A stretch of DNA of 64,000 nucleotides from Toxorhynchites rutilus septentrionalis (lineage: Eukaryota; Arthropoda; Insecta; Diptera; Culicidae), in NCBI RefSeq assembly GCF_029784135.1, contig NC_073745.1:283065803-283129802 (forward strand). Direction: 5' to 3'. Shown here piece after piece: positions 30,877-40,448 of the stretch. Positions within the stretch are counted from its first letter, which is position 1. The number at the start of each line of letters is the position of its first letter. The notes under the pieces are model-generated. The model was not told the origin of the DNA, made no database searches, and saw only the letters and a list, made by a program, of their open reading frames with translations. A program made the position numbers and the translations under genes.

Positions 30877-31417
30877 TGATAAAATAGTTGAAACTATGTA
30901 ACGAGAATCAAGATTCAAGATAACAACTTTGAACGAAAAATACTTGAAAGTCAAATATTTAATTATCATTTAAGAAATATAACCTTTACGGTATTTTAAA
31001 CCATGAAGCTACAACATAAATAAACGACAAGCATTGCGGGGAAAAATAAGGAAAGGGGTAAATGGTTGCAACTATCTCAGAAGAGATTGTTGAAAATTAA
31101 GTTAAATTAAAAAAAAAAGCAAGTGGTTCAAGTTCTATTACACGTTTACTAACTATGAATGGTTGTAGACAATTTTTGAGACATTTGTGTGTGCATGGAA
31201 GGTGGCAGTACACTTTTAGACATGTTTAGATATTTAGACATTGATGATTGTATTGCATTAGGAATATAAATTGAGCTTAAAACGACAAAAAAAAAACGTT
31301 TTTTAAACAGAGTGTCTGAAATTTGATGTTTTATCATAAAGAGTGTCCGAAGTTTGATTCTAATTCGCTTCGATTGAAAAACATTTTTATTCGATAATTT
31401 TTTATGTTTTCAAATAA
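30877..31417. other. AT-rich stretch without recognisable features
   Basis: I see no frame or repeat that can be supported. The same holds for 31597-32034. Confidence 0.4.
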
Positions 31418-31592
31418 CCCTCTACCGCCCAAGTTTTTTGTTTATCTAAAAAAACCTACTCCACTTTTATATGTGAAAAATGAAAATATTCTAAAGACGT
31501 TCTAATGGGGGTGAACATTGAAAATAATGTCCGAATAATTTGAAAAGGGAATCCGCGAAGCCCGTCTAAAGGCGGGCTTGGGCTGTAGAGGG
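31418..31592. mobile_element. 175-bp piggyBac-type MITE
   Basis: The TIRs CCCTCTACCGCCCAAG and, complemented, CCCTCTACAGCCCAAG begin with CCC. They are flanked by TTAA on the right (31593) and a one-base variant ATAA on the left (31414). This is the piggyBac signature. A short stem, AAGCCCG / CGGGCTT, lies just inside the right end. Confidence 0.7.
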
Positions 31593-32042
31593 TTAAGTAG
31601 GCACCACAATAGAAAACTTAAAAGCATATTGAGCTAATTTACTAAATATATCAACCAAATAATACCTGTGCATAAAGTTCTGACCTGTTTTCTGCATCAA
31701 ATGCCTTAAGCGTCCGAAATATGATTCAGAACGGTAAACCCATGATGTTTTTCCCGCGCCATATTTCTAACCTACTTGTTGTGATGTAGAAGCAAAGAAT
31801 AGCTTTTTTAGGTGCTAGAAATCAAAGTAGAAATCAAAGCTTGCGCCTCCACCCTATAATGATTATTATGGAGACGCTTCATATTTAATAACACACTGAG
31901 TTGAAGTTAGGCAGCACACTTTTTATAGACGAAGAAGAGACTTATCACCTTTCTTTTATCTCATAAGAATGCCAGATATGCCTCCACGCCATTAAATATT
32001 TTTCAAAGGGGACTGCGTTTACGCCATGCAGGAACATGGAAG

Positions 32043-32597
32043 CAGGGTTACCATATCTACAGAATAATCTGTAGTTATACAGATTTTTCAGACTTTTTGA
32101 AACCAAGAATCTGTAGTTACAGATTACAGATTTTTTGATATGCATACAGATTTACAGATTTTTCAGAATAGCGATCAAATATTAGTTATAAATCGATCTC
32201 AATAACACTTTTTCCCATCTCACCATTTTTTTCATATAGCATTCGAATCAGTCTGAATGAGAGTCGTGTTGGCATTTATATGTAAAGTGTAGTACTGCAT
32301 TCTCATATTCAATCTAAGGCGAAATAATGCAAAAGTCTGCGGCTAGCTTTATAATGAATAAATAACACTGTTCATCTCTTTCATAGTAAGGCACAGTGAA
32401 TGCGATTTTCTGCGTGGTTACCATCAACATCGTCAAATTCATAACAACTATGCCAATCAATGCTACTAAAGCTTAAATTATGCTTCAAATTTGAACTTAT
32501 GAATGTAATACAGATTTCGATACAGATTTTCTGAGAAAAAACTAAGATAAAAAGATTTTTTCAGTTCAAAAACACAGATTTTATTATGGCAACCCTG
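32043..32597. mobile_element. 555-bp hAT-type MITE with 8-bp target duplication
   Basis: The ends are CAGGGTTACCATA (32043) and TTATGGCAACCCTG (to 32597). The flanks CATGGAAG (32035-32042) and CATGGAAA (32598-32605) are an 8-bp duplication with one mismatch. The interior repeats ACAGATT and CTGTAGTTACAGATT many times and is non-coding. Confidence 0.8.
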
Positions 32598-32639
32598 CAT
32601 GGAAAGCGCATCCAAAGGGCTGGGTAAGGAAATAAATAG

Positions 32640-33500
32640 TGCCCCAAACCAAATCACCAGTTCTATGGAAAATATTGTATAGGGTACTGAATAAGAAATT
32701 TTGACAATTTGTTTTAACCCTTTTGTGGTTTACCATAGGATCTACGATGAAAAACGTATTTTACAATTTGTTGTACTTTTAAATTTGTTGCTATTCTTAA
32801 TAGCTTCCAGAAAAAAAATTTAAAAAAATACTGAAAGTGTATCGAGAAATATTATCAAAAACATTTTTTGATCTAAAATTACTAGTACTTACACTATCTT
32901 GAAATAATGAAATATTTTTATGGGGATTCAGAGATTCAGTACTACTCTATAATTTATATTTAAATGTATTCCTACACCTTCAACAGATATGTGTGTTTTT
33001 TCCAGAATTTCAGCAGCATTACGCGGTACAAAAAAAAATACATTCCCAAAATTTGTTTTTTTTTTAGAATTTCAAGGCTTAGTACTGGCTTCATTTATGT
33101 TCAAATATGTTCATATGTGTTTTTTGATATTTGTGATTGTTTTCAAGAATATTTCGAAAGCGGCGCGGTTGGAAAATATCTAAAAAGAAAATTTATTATT
33201 TTTTTTATTTCATTTTTTTTTATTTTCCAAAATCTGTGATTGTATTGTATTCGTGTATTCGTAAAAAGAGCCCCAAACCTTATCACTAGTGCTATGGAAA
33301 ATATAGTGTACCCATGCAATATTTTCCATAGCACTAGTGATAAGCTTTGCGGCTCATTGAAGGCAAATTAGAAAATTAGGTTGTTTTTCTTAATCCCTAT
33401 ATGATTCACTGTATGAGCTATGGTTAAAAGCGTAGTTTTTATTTTTTCATGCCCTTCTCAATAGCTTGGAAAAGTGAAACAATACTCAAAGTGCATCTTA
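32640..33500 (+). repeat. AT-rich interspersed repeat shared with 45060-45700
   Basis: CCCCAAACC ... ATCAC ... CTATGGAAAATAT appears at 32642, 33271 and, altered, 45540. GCGGTACA, TTTTTTTTTAGAATTT and TTTAGTACTGG-type blocks recur in the same order at 33024-33080 and 45293-45350. The family is non-coding and its ends were not defined. Confidence 0.55.
33268..33355. repeat. Near-perfect hairpin, 37-bp arms
   Basis: CTTATCACTAGTGCTATGGA (from 33279) and its complement (to 33344) form 26 exact pairs around 14 bases. The pairing continues outward through GAGCC/GGCTC with two mismatches to 33268 and 33355. Confidence 0.85.
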
Positions 33501-33503
33501 CTA

Positions 33504-33831
33504 CATTGCGTTACACAACTATAGAACCACCTTTTTTCTGAGTTTCCAGAAATATGTGAGAAGTCAGTTGAATTGAAGTATATAGTGTAGGATATAACAA
33601 CTATCTTCCATTGAAAGACAGGCCATTTGAACTTATGTACTTATTGTTGTGTTCAGGGGCGAAACATTCAAAAAACAAAAATTTGAGTGTTTCATAACTA
33701 TAGAACCAGATGGAAAAACTCTCACTCCTTTACTTTATATCCTACACGGTATACTTGAATTCAACCGACTTCTTACATATCTCTGGAAACTTAGGAAAAA
33801 TGAGTGGTTCTATTAGTTGTGAAACGCAGTG
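33504..33831. repeat. Inverted repeat with ~93-bp arms
   Basis: The left arm 33504-33596 (CATTGCGTTACACAACTATA ... GTGTAGGATATA) is matched inverted by 33736-33831 (TATATCCTACAC ... GTTGTGAAACGCAGTG) at roughly 85% identity, around 139 bases. It is MITE-like, with no target duplication seen. Confidence 0.75.
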
Positions 33832-34039
33832 TATAATGCACCATGATATGTATTACCATCGAATTCATTTGAAATTGGATAATTTTATAATTGGATCAGA
33901 TGTTGATATGTTTAGTCTTGTAAATTTAAATCCATGAACACAATGAAATCGTCGATTTCATGAAAATAAAAAAAATATTGGCGGTGTTAGGAAGTATGTT
34001 CAATCTTCGAAATATTATAAAACATTTCAAAGCAGTACT

Positions 34040-35395
34040 CTGCCGTTCTACGCATCGTTGTCCAATGTTACTTTTTGACGATTTTCACTTTTCTTCATAA
34101 AACGTTGTTTTTATGCATAATCTTACGGAAAAACACAAAAAACATAGTTTGTTCCCACACACAAAGTTAATTTTTAGCACAAGTTATGGCATCCCGATTT
34201 ATTACATTAAATGAGCTGAAAAATAACAGAAAATGTTCTACTCCTCAATACATGTATATCATTTGTATAATATATTAATAGAGCCAATATGGGCGAGCGA
34301 ACGGGAGCCACATTTAAGTGAAAGCAAATGAAACCTTTTCGTATAGTTCGCCAAATACACGGCCCAAACAGAGAAAGATATATTCTCGTTCTTGTTCTTA
34401 TTTATCTTCTTAGAAAATTCTTTCCAACTTCATTTTATGATGAGGTGTAATATTACCACGCTATTATATAGCAGCACTGGCAGCTATGTGGATAGCGTGG
34501 TCGTGTAAAATAGCTTTGCATTCCAGCCGGCCTTGGTTCGATCCCAATTGACGTCGTATGGACTTTTTTTTTGCACAATACCAAATGAAATGAGAAAAGA
34601 AAACAGAAAGAGATGTCTGCTCGCATACATACAAACCATTTTTAAGCTTTTAAAACAGCTCATTATTTGCGCATTTGACTCTCCAGCACACGGAATGGCA
34701 TCATTTCTGCCAAAGATGAAATGTTTTCTGCCAACGCTAGTTTGGATGCAGTTTTTAAAAAAAACAACATCAAGCTCAATTGTCCCATGTTGATATTCTA
34801 TTCATAACTGTCCCACCATGTATTTTTTGTAGATCCATATCGAATAAATCTGTTCAAGTACAAGAATTTCATGTCACACTTTCAGCAAGGCTAATGCACT
34901 CATTTCTGGTTTGGAAGAATGAACTAATTCTCAAACAAATAAGAAAAAGTTTACCAGAACACGTGTACACATTGTTAGCGAATGCCTAATAACAATGAGA
35001 TTTATATGCTGCAAAGTATTGCAGATCACTCCCTTCTTCATAAAACGATGTTTTTATGCATAATCTTTTGGAAAAAACACAACAAAACTTATTGCTTGTT
35101 CGCAGTATTTCAAAAATCAACATCAAGTGCGATTGCCCATGTTAATATTCTAGGCATAACAGTCCCACCATGAATTTTTAAACCCGTAATCAAGCATGAC
35201 TGATTCAGTGAGGGGATCTCATCACATTTCATTAAACAATAGTATAGTGCTTATAAAAAACCAGGTGTATTGCTAAATTGAAATGCTTAAAGCTTTTGAT
35301 AGACAAATATGCGAGAAAACTTTGATTGCGTTTTTCTCAGTAGCTGATTTTGGAACATGGGACTACTATGCGTAGAATGGCAGTACTGTGCCCAA
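34040..35395 (+). repeat. Interspersed repeat X, copy 2, with internal tRNA-like box and direct repeats
   Basis: GCAGTACTCTGCCGTTCTAC (about 34036) and, inverted near 35365-35390, GTAGAATGGCAGTACTGTGC look like weak terminal inverted repeats. TTCTTCATAAAACG and TTTTTATGCATAATCTT occur at ~34092 and ~35035, and CCATGTTGATATTCTA-type blocks at ~34786 and ~35138, as internal direct repeats. The part 34160-34780 is collinear with 11570-12185 (minus), including the B-box CTTGGTTCGATCCC at 34531-34545. Confidence 0.5.
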
Positions 35396-35489
35396 AAACC
35401 TTATTTAAAAATTCCTACTTTTTGAATTGCCAAAAAAATGTACGCTTCGAAATCAAAAACAGGCATATCAAAAACAAGTACATTTAATT

Positions 35490-36334
35490 GAAAATTATGT
35501 TTTGATGGATTTAATGTATGCTCAGATTCTATCACCGGTATCGATTATGTTGTTTGCCGCGGGTACTGTGGTGGGTTCTTCCACAACATGTGCTCCGGAG
35601 TATCAAGAGCATTACAGTCGTACTTTACGTCGCACAAGAAGAATCTTTTTTGGATGTGTGACAGATGCGCCGAACTGTTCGAGAACGCGCTCTTCCGATC
35701 AATTTCTGCTAATGCTGAACAAACATCGCCATTATACTCTTTGACGAATGCAATTGCGGGGCTGCGCGTTGAAATTAAGCAGATAAGTTCAAAATCCAAT
35801 GTTCAGTTTTCTCCAGCTGCCAACTGGCCCTCAATAACACAACGAAGGGCCAATAAAAGGCCTCTTGATCAGAATACTACTGAACGAGCATCTGAAAACT
35901 GTCGTGTTGGTAGTAAGCAGATGATGGACAACGTCGTGTCGGTACCCACGTGTAACCAGGAGGAGCAGAAGTTCTGGTTGTATCTCTCCAGAATTCGTCC
36001 TGACGTTACAACCGAAGCTGTGACAGCAATGGTCAAAGCAAACCTCCAAACCAACAGTGATCTTGCTGTGGTGAAACTGATTCCGAAAGACAAGGACACC
36101 AGCTCTCTCACTTTTGTGTCCTTCAAAGTTGGAATGGATTCATAATTAAAATCTAAGGCTTTAGATCCGGAGACTTGGCCCGAGGGTATGCTTTTCCGGG
36201 AGTTTGAAAATTTTGAAAATTTTGGTCCCCGAAAATTTCGAGTTCCTGCAAAGCTTCCGAAACCACTAACGCCTATACCACCAGCTCAAAACTCATCTCC
36301 TGCCACTATGACAGCACCGTTAGTGGAGTGTTAA
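35490..36334 (+). pseudogene. CR1-like LINE, ORF1 relic
   Basis: From an in-frame stop near 35487 the frame runs with a PHD-like zinc-finger pattern: VCRGYCGGFFHNMCSG then FWMCDRCAELF, i.e. C-x3-C...H-x2-C...C-x2-C. A later part (KFWLYLSRIRPDVTTEAVTA) resembles the RNA-binding segment of such ORF1 proteins. A TAA at 36143 interrupts otherwise continuous homology (ALDPETWPEGMLFREFE follows), and the natural-looking stop TAA is at 36332. The 5' end is truncated. It overlaps the ORF2 frame by a few bases, as usual for these LINEs. Confidence 0.65.
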
Positions 36335-39300
36335 CGTGTTTTGACCCGGGATGCACGCCTGCCAGCTCTATGGAAGTCCCCAATCCCCTCATCTCAGTCG
36401 AGCTTTTCCAGCCATCGTCCAACAGCCATCCCGGTTCTGAGTTTGAGAATGGAGAGAGGATCTTCCAAACCGCTATTGCAGGCAAGTGCCCATTCAATAG
36501 CAGCACGTATGTACCTGATTTTCTCAACGTTTCTAGTCAGCGTTTCTGTATCTCGTCTGAATCACTGAAACCACCAACGATGTCTCTTTCATCAAGCTTC
36601 AGTCATCCACATTCATCATCTGCATCAAAATCTCTCTCGACACCGGGATGCATGCCTGCCAGCCTTATGGGAGCCCCCAATCCTCTCATCTCAGTCGAGT
36701 ATTTCCAGCCAACGTTCATCAGCCATCCCGGACCTGAGTTTGAGAATGGAAAGGGGGCCTCCCAAACTGCCATCGCAGGCAAGAATACAACCGAATTAAG
36801 CATTTATGTACCTGATGTGTCTGACGCTTTCAGTAAACATTCTCGCCATTCTTCTGGATCATGCTCTGTATCCACAAGTTGCTCATCTGCTGAACTCATC
36901 CAATTGTCAAGCTTCCGTCATTCATCACATGAATCAATCGCAGTTTCGGCACTGGGATGCACGCCTGCTAGCCTTATGGGAACCCCCAATCCCCTCATCT
37001 CAGTCGAGCATTTCCTGCCAGCGTCCATCAGGCATCCCAGACCTGAGGTTGAGGATGGAGAGGGGGCCTTCCAAACCGTTATTGCAGGCAAGTATGTTAC
37101 CACACGGAACACTTCTCTTCCGGTAATGTCGACTTCTTCTAGCAACCTCACCTCCGTCGGAGGGGGCCCTGGTAACGATATCGGACCTCCCACGATAATT
37201 GCAGTTCCAAGTACCATGTCACCCACCGAGTCATCGACGAATTTGACATCTATCAGTGCTGAGGGACACGTCACTGATAGTATGCTTTCCGTGTATTATC
37301 AGAATGTAAGAGGTTTGCGCACGAAAATCGCCCAACTGCGTTTGTTACTGTCCAGCTGCGAGTATGACGTACTTGTATTTACGGAAACATGGCTCAAGGC
37401 AGATATTGATAGCAGTGAGATTTTTCCCGACTATATAATTTACCGTTGTGATCGTAATGCACATACCAGTACTTGTTCGCGAGGTGGTGGAGTACTGGTT
37501 GCAGTCAAAAACTGTTTGGATTGTGTATCAGTTCCGATTGCTAACTGTAACGAGCTCGAACAAGTTGCAGTACGCATAAAAGAACAATTTCGGTCTCTCT
37601 ACATAGTCGCGATATATCTCCCTCCTAATTCAAACAACCAGTTATACTCTGCACATGCAATCGCTGTTCAATCCATAGCTGAGCGTCTTTTGGAGTCGGA
37701 CATTATCCTATCAATCGGAGATTTTAACCTTAATTTACGATGGAGTTTTGACGATGACATCAATGGATACATTCCTTCAAATGCTACTTCTGACATCGAA
37801 CTTGACTTCACGAACGTGATGTTTGCTCAAGGCTTGAGACAAATGAATGGTTTCACAAACGTAAATGACAGACTCCTCGACCTGGTGTTTACCAATCTCC
37901 CAGAGTTCCTCGATATTATTGTACCATCTTCACCGCTATTACCTGTGGATAATCATCACGCTCCGTTTATTTTATTACTTGACGTACGGGTTGTCCCAAC
38001 TTCAACGGACGAGTCTGAAGAATGCCTCAAGTTCGACTTTTCTTCATGCGATTTTAATCTTTTGAATTCTGTGCTTGCTGAAATTGAGTGGGAACGAGTT
38101 TTGAACAACGATTCAGTAGATCAGATGTTGTCAAACTTTAACGAATTTATTCACGATGTCTTCAGTCGCCATATCCCTCGAAGAAGAAGAGTGTCAAGCT
38201 CCGTTTACTATAAACCTTGGTGGACTCCTGAGCTACGAAATCTTCGCAACAACCTCCGCAAGGTGCGTAATCGTTATTTCAATTCGAAGAATGAGACTGA
38301 CAGAGCTAGACTTCGAAATCTTGACTTGGAATACAAGAGTCTCCTTTCTGAAACATTTAAAAACTACCTGCTAAGAATTCAGGCAACGGTTAAACAAGAT
38401 CCTTCAAGTTTTTGGAGTTTCGTCAAGAAAAGAAAAGCAAGCAGTAATATCCCTGGTTCGGTTAGCTACAATGAGACCGTTTCTACCACAAGTTCAGAGA
38501 CCGCCAATCTGTTTGCTGCCTTCTTCGAAAGTGTCTTCAGCAAAGCATCACCGGTTCAACGTCACGATCGTTTTGAGGAAATACCAATCCATAACATAAA
38601 CCTACCGTGCATTCAGTTTACTCCAGAGGAAGTGAGGAGAGGTCTCGAGGATCTTGACCCCAAAAAAGGACCAGGTACAGATAACATACCGCCCGCATTT
38701 TTAAAGAACTGTGCCTCTTCGCTTGCCAAGCCCATCACTGCTGTTTTTAACCGTTCGCTCTCGGACAGAATATTCCCGACCGCATGGAAATCAGCGTACA
38801 TAGTGCCAATCTACAAATCAGGTAGCTATACCTGTGTTGAAAACTACCGTGGTGTGTCAATACTCTGTACTCTCAGCAAGGTTTTTGAGAAGCTTGTTCA
38901 CACAGTTCTCTACCGAGTCGCGACTCCCATCATCTCCAGTAGTCAGCACGGATTTGTGAAACACCGTTCAACAACATCGAACTTAATGTGCTATGTATCA
39001 GCGTTGTCACTTGAATTGGAATCGAAGCAGCAGGTTGATTCAATTTATATAGATTTCGCGAAGGCTTTTGACACAGTACCGCATAAGCTGATCGTTGATA
39101 AAATGGGTCACACTGGATTTCCCTCGTGGATAACGGAATGGCTCTATTCGTACCTGTCAAATCGTAACGCATACGTTATGGTCAATTCTGTGCGTTCCAG
39201 AACTTTCGACATTCCTTCTGGCGTACCCCAGGGCAGTGTTCTCGGCCCTCTTATTTTTATTATCTTCATCAATGATCTTTGCCTGTTACTCTCCTCATCC

Positions 39301-39912
39301 AATCTTTCGTTTGCCGATGACTTAAAACTATTTCGTGTCATAGTTTCACCAGATGACTGTGCTGCTCTGCAAAACGACATAAATCGTTTGCTTGTCTGGT
39401 GTGGCGACAACGGAATGCGAGTTAACTGCAAAAAATGCAAAGTGATATCCTTCTCCCGTTGCAGTAACGTTTTAGTCCATCAATACAACATGGAATCAGT
39501 TGCCTTAGAGCGTATCAATTCAATATGCGATCTCGGTGTTACTATTGATTCGAAGCTAAGATTTCATGAACACATCAACATTATAACAGCTAAGGCGTAT
39601 ACAGTGCTGGGTTTCATCCTACGTCATACATCTGAATTTACTGATGTTTATTGCCTCAAGACGCTATTTTGTTCGCTTGTGCGAAGTATTTTGGAATATG
39701 CTTCCCCGGTTTGGTGTCCTTACCAAGTTACACAGAGTCTTGCGATTGAGAAAATTCAAAGAAAATTCGTGCGTTTCGCTTTGCGCTCTCTCCCGTGGAA
39801 CGATCCGGTCAATCTACCCTGTTATGCTGATCGTTGTAAGTTGATCGATTTGGAAACACTTTCATCGAGGCGCACTCAATTTTCTTTGATAATATTTCTC
39901 GATACACCATAG
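36328..39912 (+). CDS. CR1-like LINE ORF2: endonuclease and reverse transcriptase, 3' end lost
   Basis: The frame is open for 1194 codons. The first ATG is at 36370; the open frame starts at a GTG next to the ORF1 stop, so initiation may be by reinitiation. Residues ~1-300 are an unusual region of three direct repeats (DNA starts 36346, 36643, 36952). Then comes an AP-endonuclease: YYQNVRGL (323), TETWL (352), GDFNL (464), DNHHAPF (541). The RT has KKGPGTDNIPP, YRGVSIL, DFAKAFDTVPHK, PQGSVLGP (~967) and FADDLK (995). The thumb/C-terminal part follows to SSRRTQFSLIIFL, where homology ends abruptly at about 39900 and an unrelated repeat takes over. Catalytic residues look intact, but loss of the 3' end makes the copy dead in cis. 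The clade is judged CR1 (T1/Q-like) from ORF1 type and EN wording; Jockey is possible. Confidence 0.88.
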   Translation: MLTCFDPGCTPASSMEVPNPLISVELFQPSSNSHPGSEFENGERIFQTAIAGKCPFNSSTYVPDFLNVSSQRFCISSESLKPPTMSLSSSFSHPHSSSASKSLSTPGCMPASLMGAPNPLISVEYFQPTFISHPGPEFENGKGASQTAIAGKNTTELSIYVPDVSDAFSKHSRHSSGSCSVSTSCSSAELIQLSSFRHSSHESIAVSALGCTPASLMGTPNPLISVEHFLPASIRHPRPEVEDGEGAFQTVIAGKYVTTRNTSLPVMSTSSSNLTSVGGGPGNDIGPPTIIAVPSTMSPTESSTNLTSISAEGHVTDSMLSVYYQNVRGLRTKIAQLRLLLSSCEYDVLVFTETWLKADIDSSEIFPDYIIYRCDRNAHTSTCSRGGGVLVAVKNCLDCVSVPIANCNELEQVAVRIKEQFRSLYIVAIYLPPNSNNQLYSAHAIAVQSIAERLLESDIILSIGDFNLNLRWSFDDDINGYIPSNATSDIELDFTNVMFAQGLRQMNGFTNVNDRLLDLVFTNLPEFLDIIVPSSPLLPVDNHHAPFILLLDVRVVPTSTDESEECLKFDFSSCDFNLLNSVLAEIEWERVLNNDSVDQMLSNFNEFIHDVFSRHIPRRRRVSSSVYYKPWWTPELRNLRNNLRKVRNRYFNSKNETDRARLRNLDLEYKSLLSETFKNYLLRIQATVKQDPSSFWSFVKKRKASSNIPGSVSYNETVSTTSSETANLFAAFFESVFSKASPVQRHDRFEEIPIHNINLPCIQFTPEEVRRGLEDLDPKKGPGTDNIPPAFLKNCASSLAKPITAVFNRSLSDRIFPTAWKSAYIVPIYKSGSYTCVENYRGVSILCTLSKVFEKLVHTVLYRVATPIISSSQHGFVKHRSTTSNLMCYVSALSLELESKQQVDSIYIDFAKAFDTVPHKLIVDKMGHTGFPSWITEWLYSYLSNRNAYVMVNSVRSRTFDIPSGVPQGSVLGPLIFIIFINDLCLLLSSSNLSFADDLKLFRVIVSPDDCAALQNDINRLLVWCGDNGMRVNCKKCKVISFSRCSNVLVHQYNMESVALERINSICDLGVTIDSKLRFHEHINIITAKAYTVLGFILRHTSEFTDVYCLKTLFCSLVRSILEYASPVWCPYQVTQSLAIEKIQRKFVRFALRSLPWNDPVNLPCYADRCKLIDLETLSSRRTQFSLIIFLDTP

Positions 39913-40210
39913 TTTTCACTATGGCGCCCTAATATTATTAGCCAGCTTATTTTGCAATAACTTTGTTAACATCATATTTCAATCAGACATCTGGATTTTG
40001 AGTTACGATTTTTTGAGAGATAGATCAGTGATGTTGATTACGCCCTTTTCCAAAAATCAGTCGTAATTTAAATTGGTTATATTATAATGAAAATTGTGAT
40101 TTTAGGTAGCTTCCATCATAAGTACCAAGTTTCAAAAAATTCGGAAAGGGTCAGGTCAGCGGTTGGACGATTTGGCGTGGAATTGCTCTTTAGTAATATC
40201 GCCGAGTGTA
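39905..40210 (+). repeat. Interspersed repeat replacing the LINE 3' end
   Basis: It shares AATAACTTTGTTAACATCAT and GTTACGATTTTTTGAGAGA with 24080-24150. Right at the junction, CCATAGTTTTCACTATGG is a short hairpin. The LINE therefore lost its tail to an insertion or deletion here. Confidence 0.5.
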
Positions 40211-40248
40211 TTGCAACCATTTTTTTAGTCTACCCAAAACTAGTTTAA

Positions 40249-40444
40249 CACATTGAGTGCCACGGTTTAGAGCGATTGGATGGACATTTTCAAACGTATT
40301 AGGACTATCGTTTCTTATTAACCATCCACTAGTTTTTCTGTTCGAGAGGGAATGCATATGAGTTTATATGCTTATATTATTTACCTTTATTATCATATGT
40401 TATACTGTCAGTCACATATATAGACTGACGAGGCAGTCAACGTG
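40249..40444. mobile_element. 196-bp piggyBac-type MITE
   Basis: TTAA flanks both sides (40245-40248 and 40445-40448). The inner ends CACATTGAGTGCCACGG and, complemented, CACGTTGACTGCCTCGT are imperfect TIRs. Bases 59507-59521 (ACACATTGAGCCCAACG) may be another end of this family. Confidence 0.65.
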
Positions 40445-40448
40445 TTAA

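Noticed and set aside
34480..34560. tRNA gene
   Set aside because: A- and B-box-like words are present, but no acceptor or anticodon stem can be paired, and the segment is part of a dispersed repeat.
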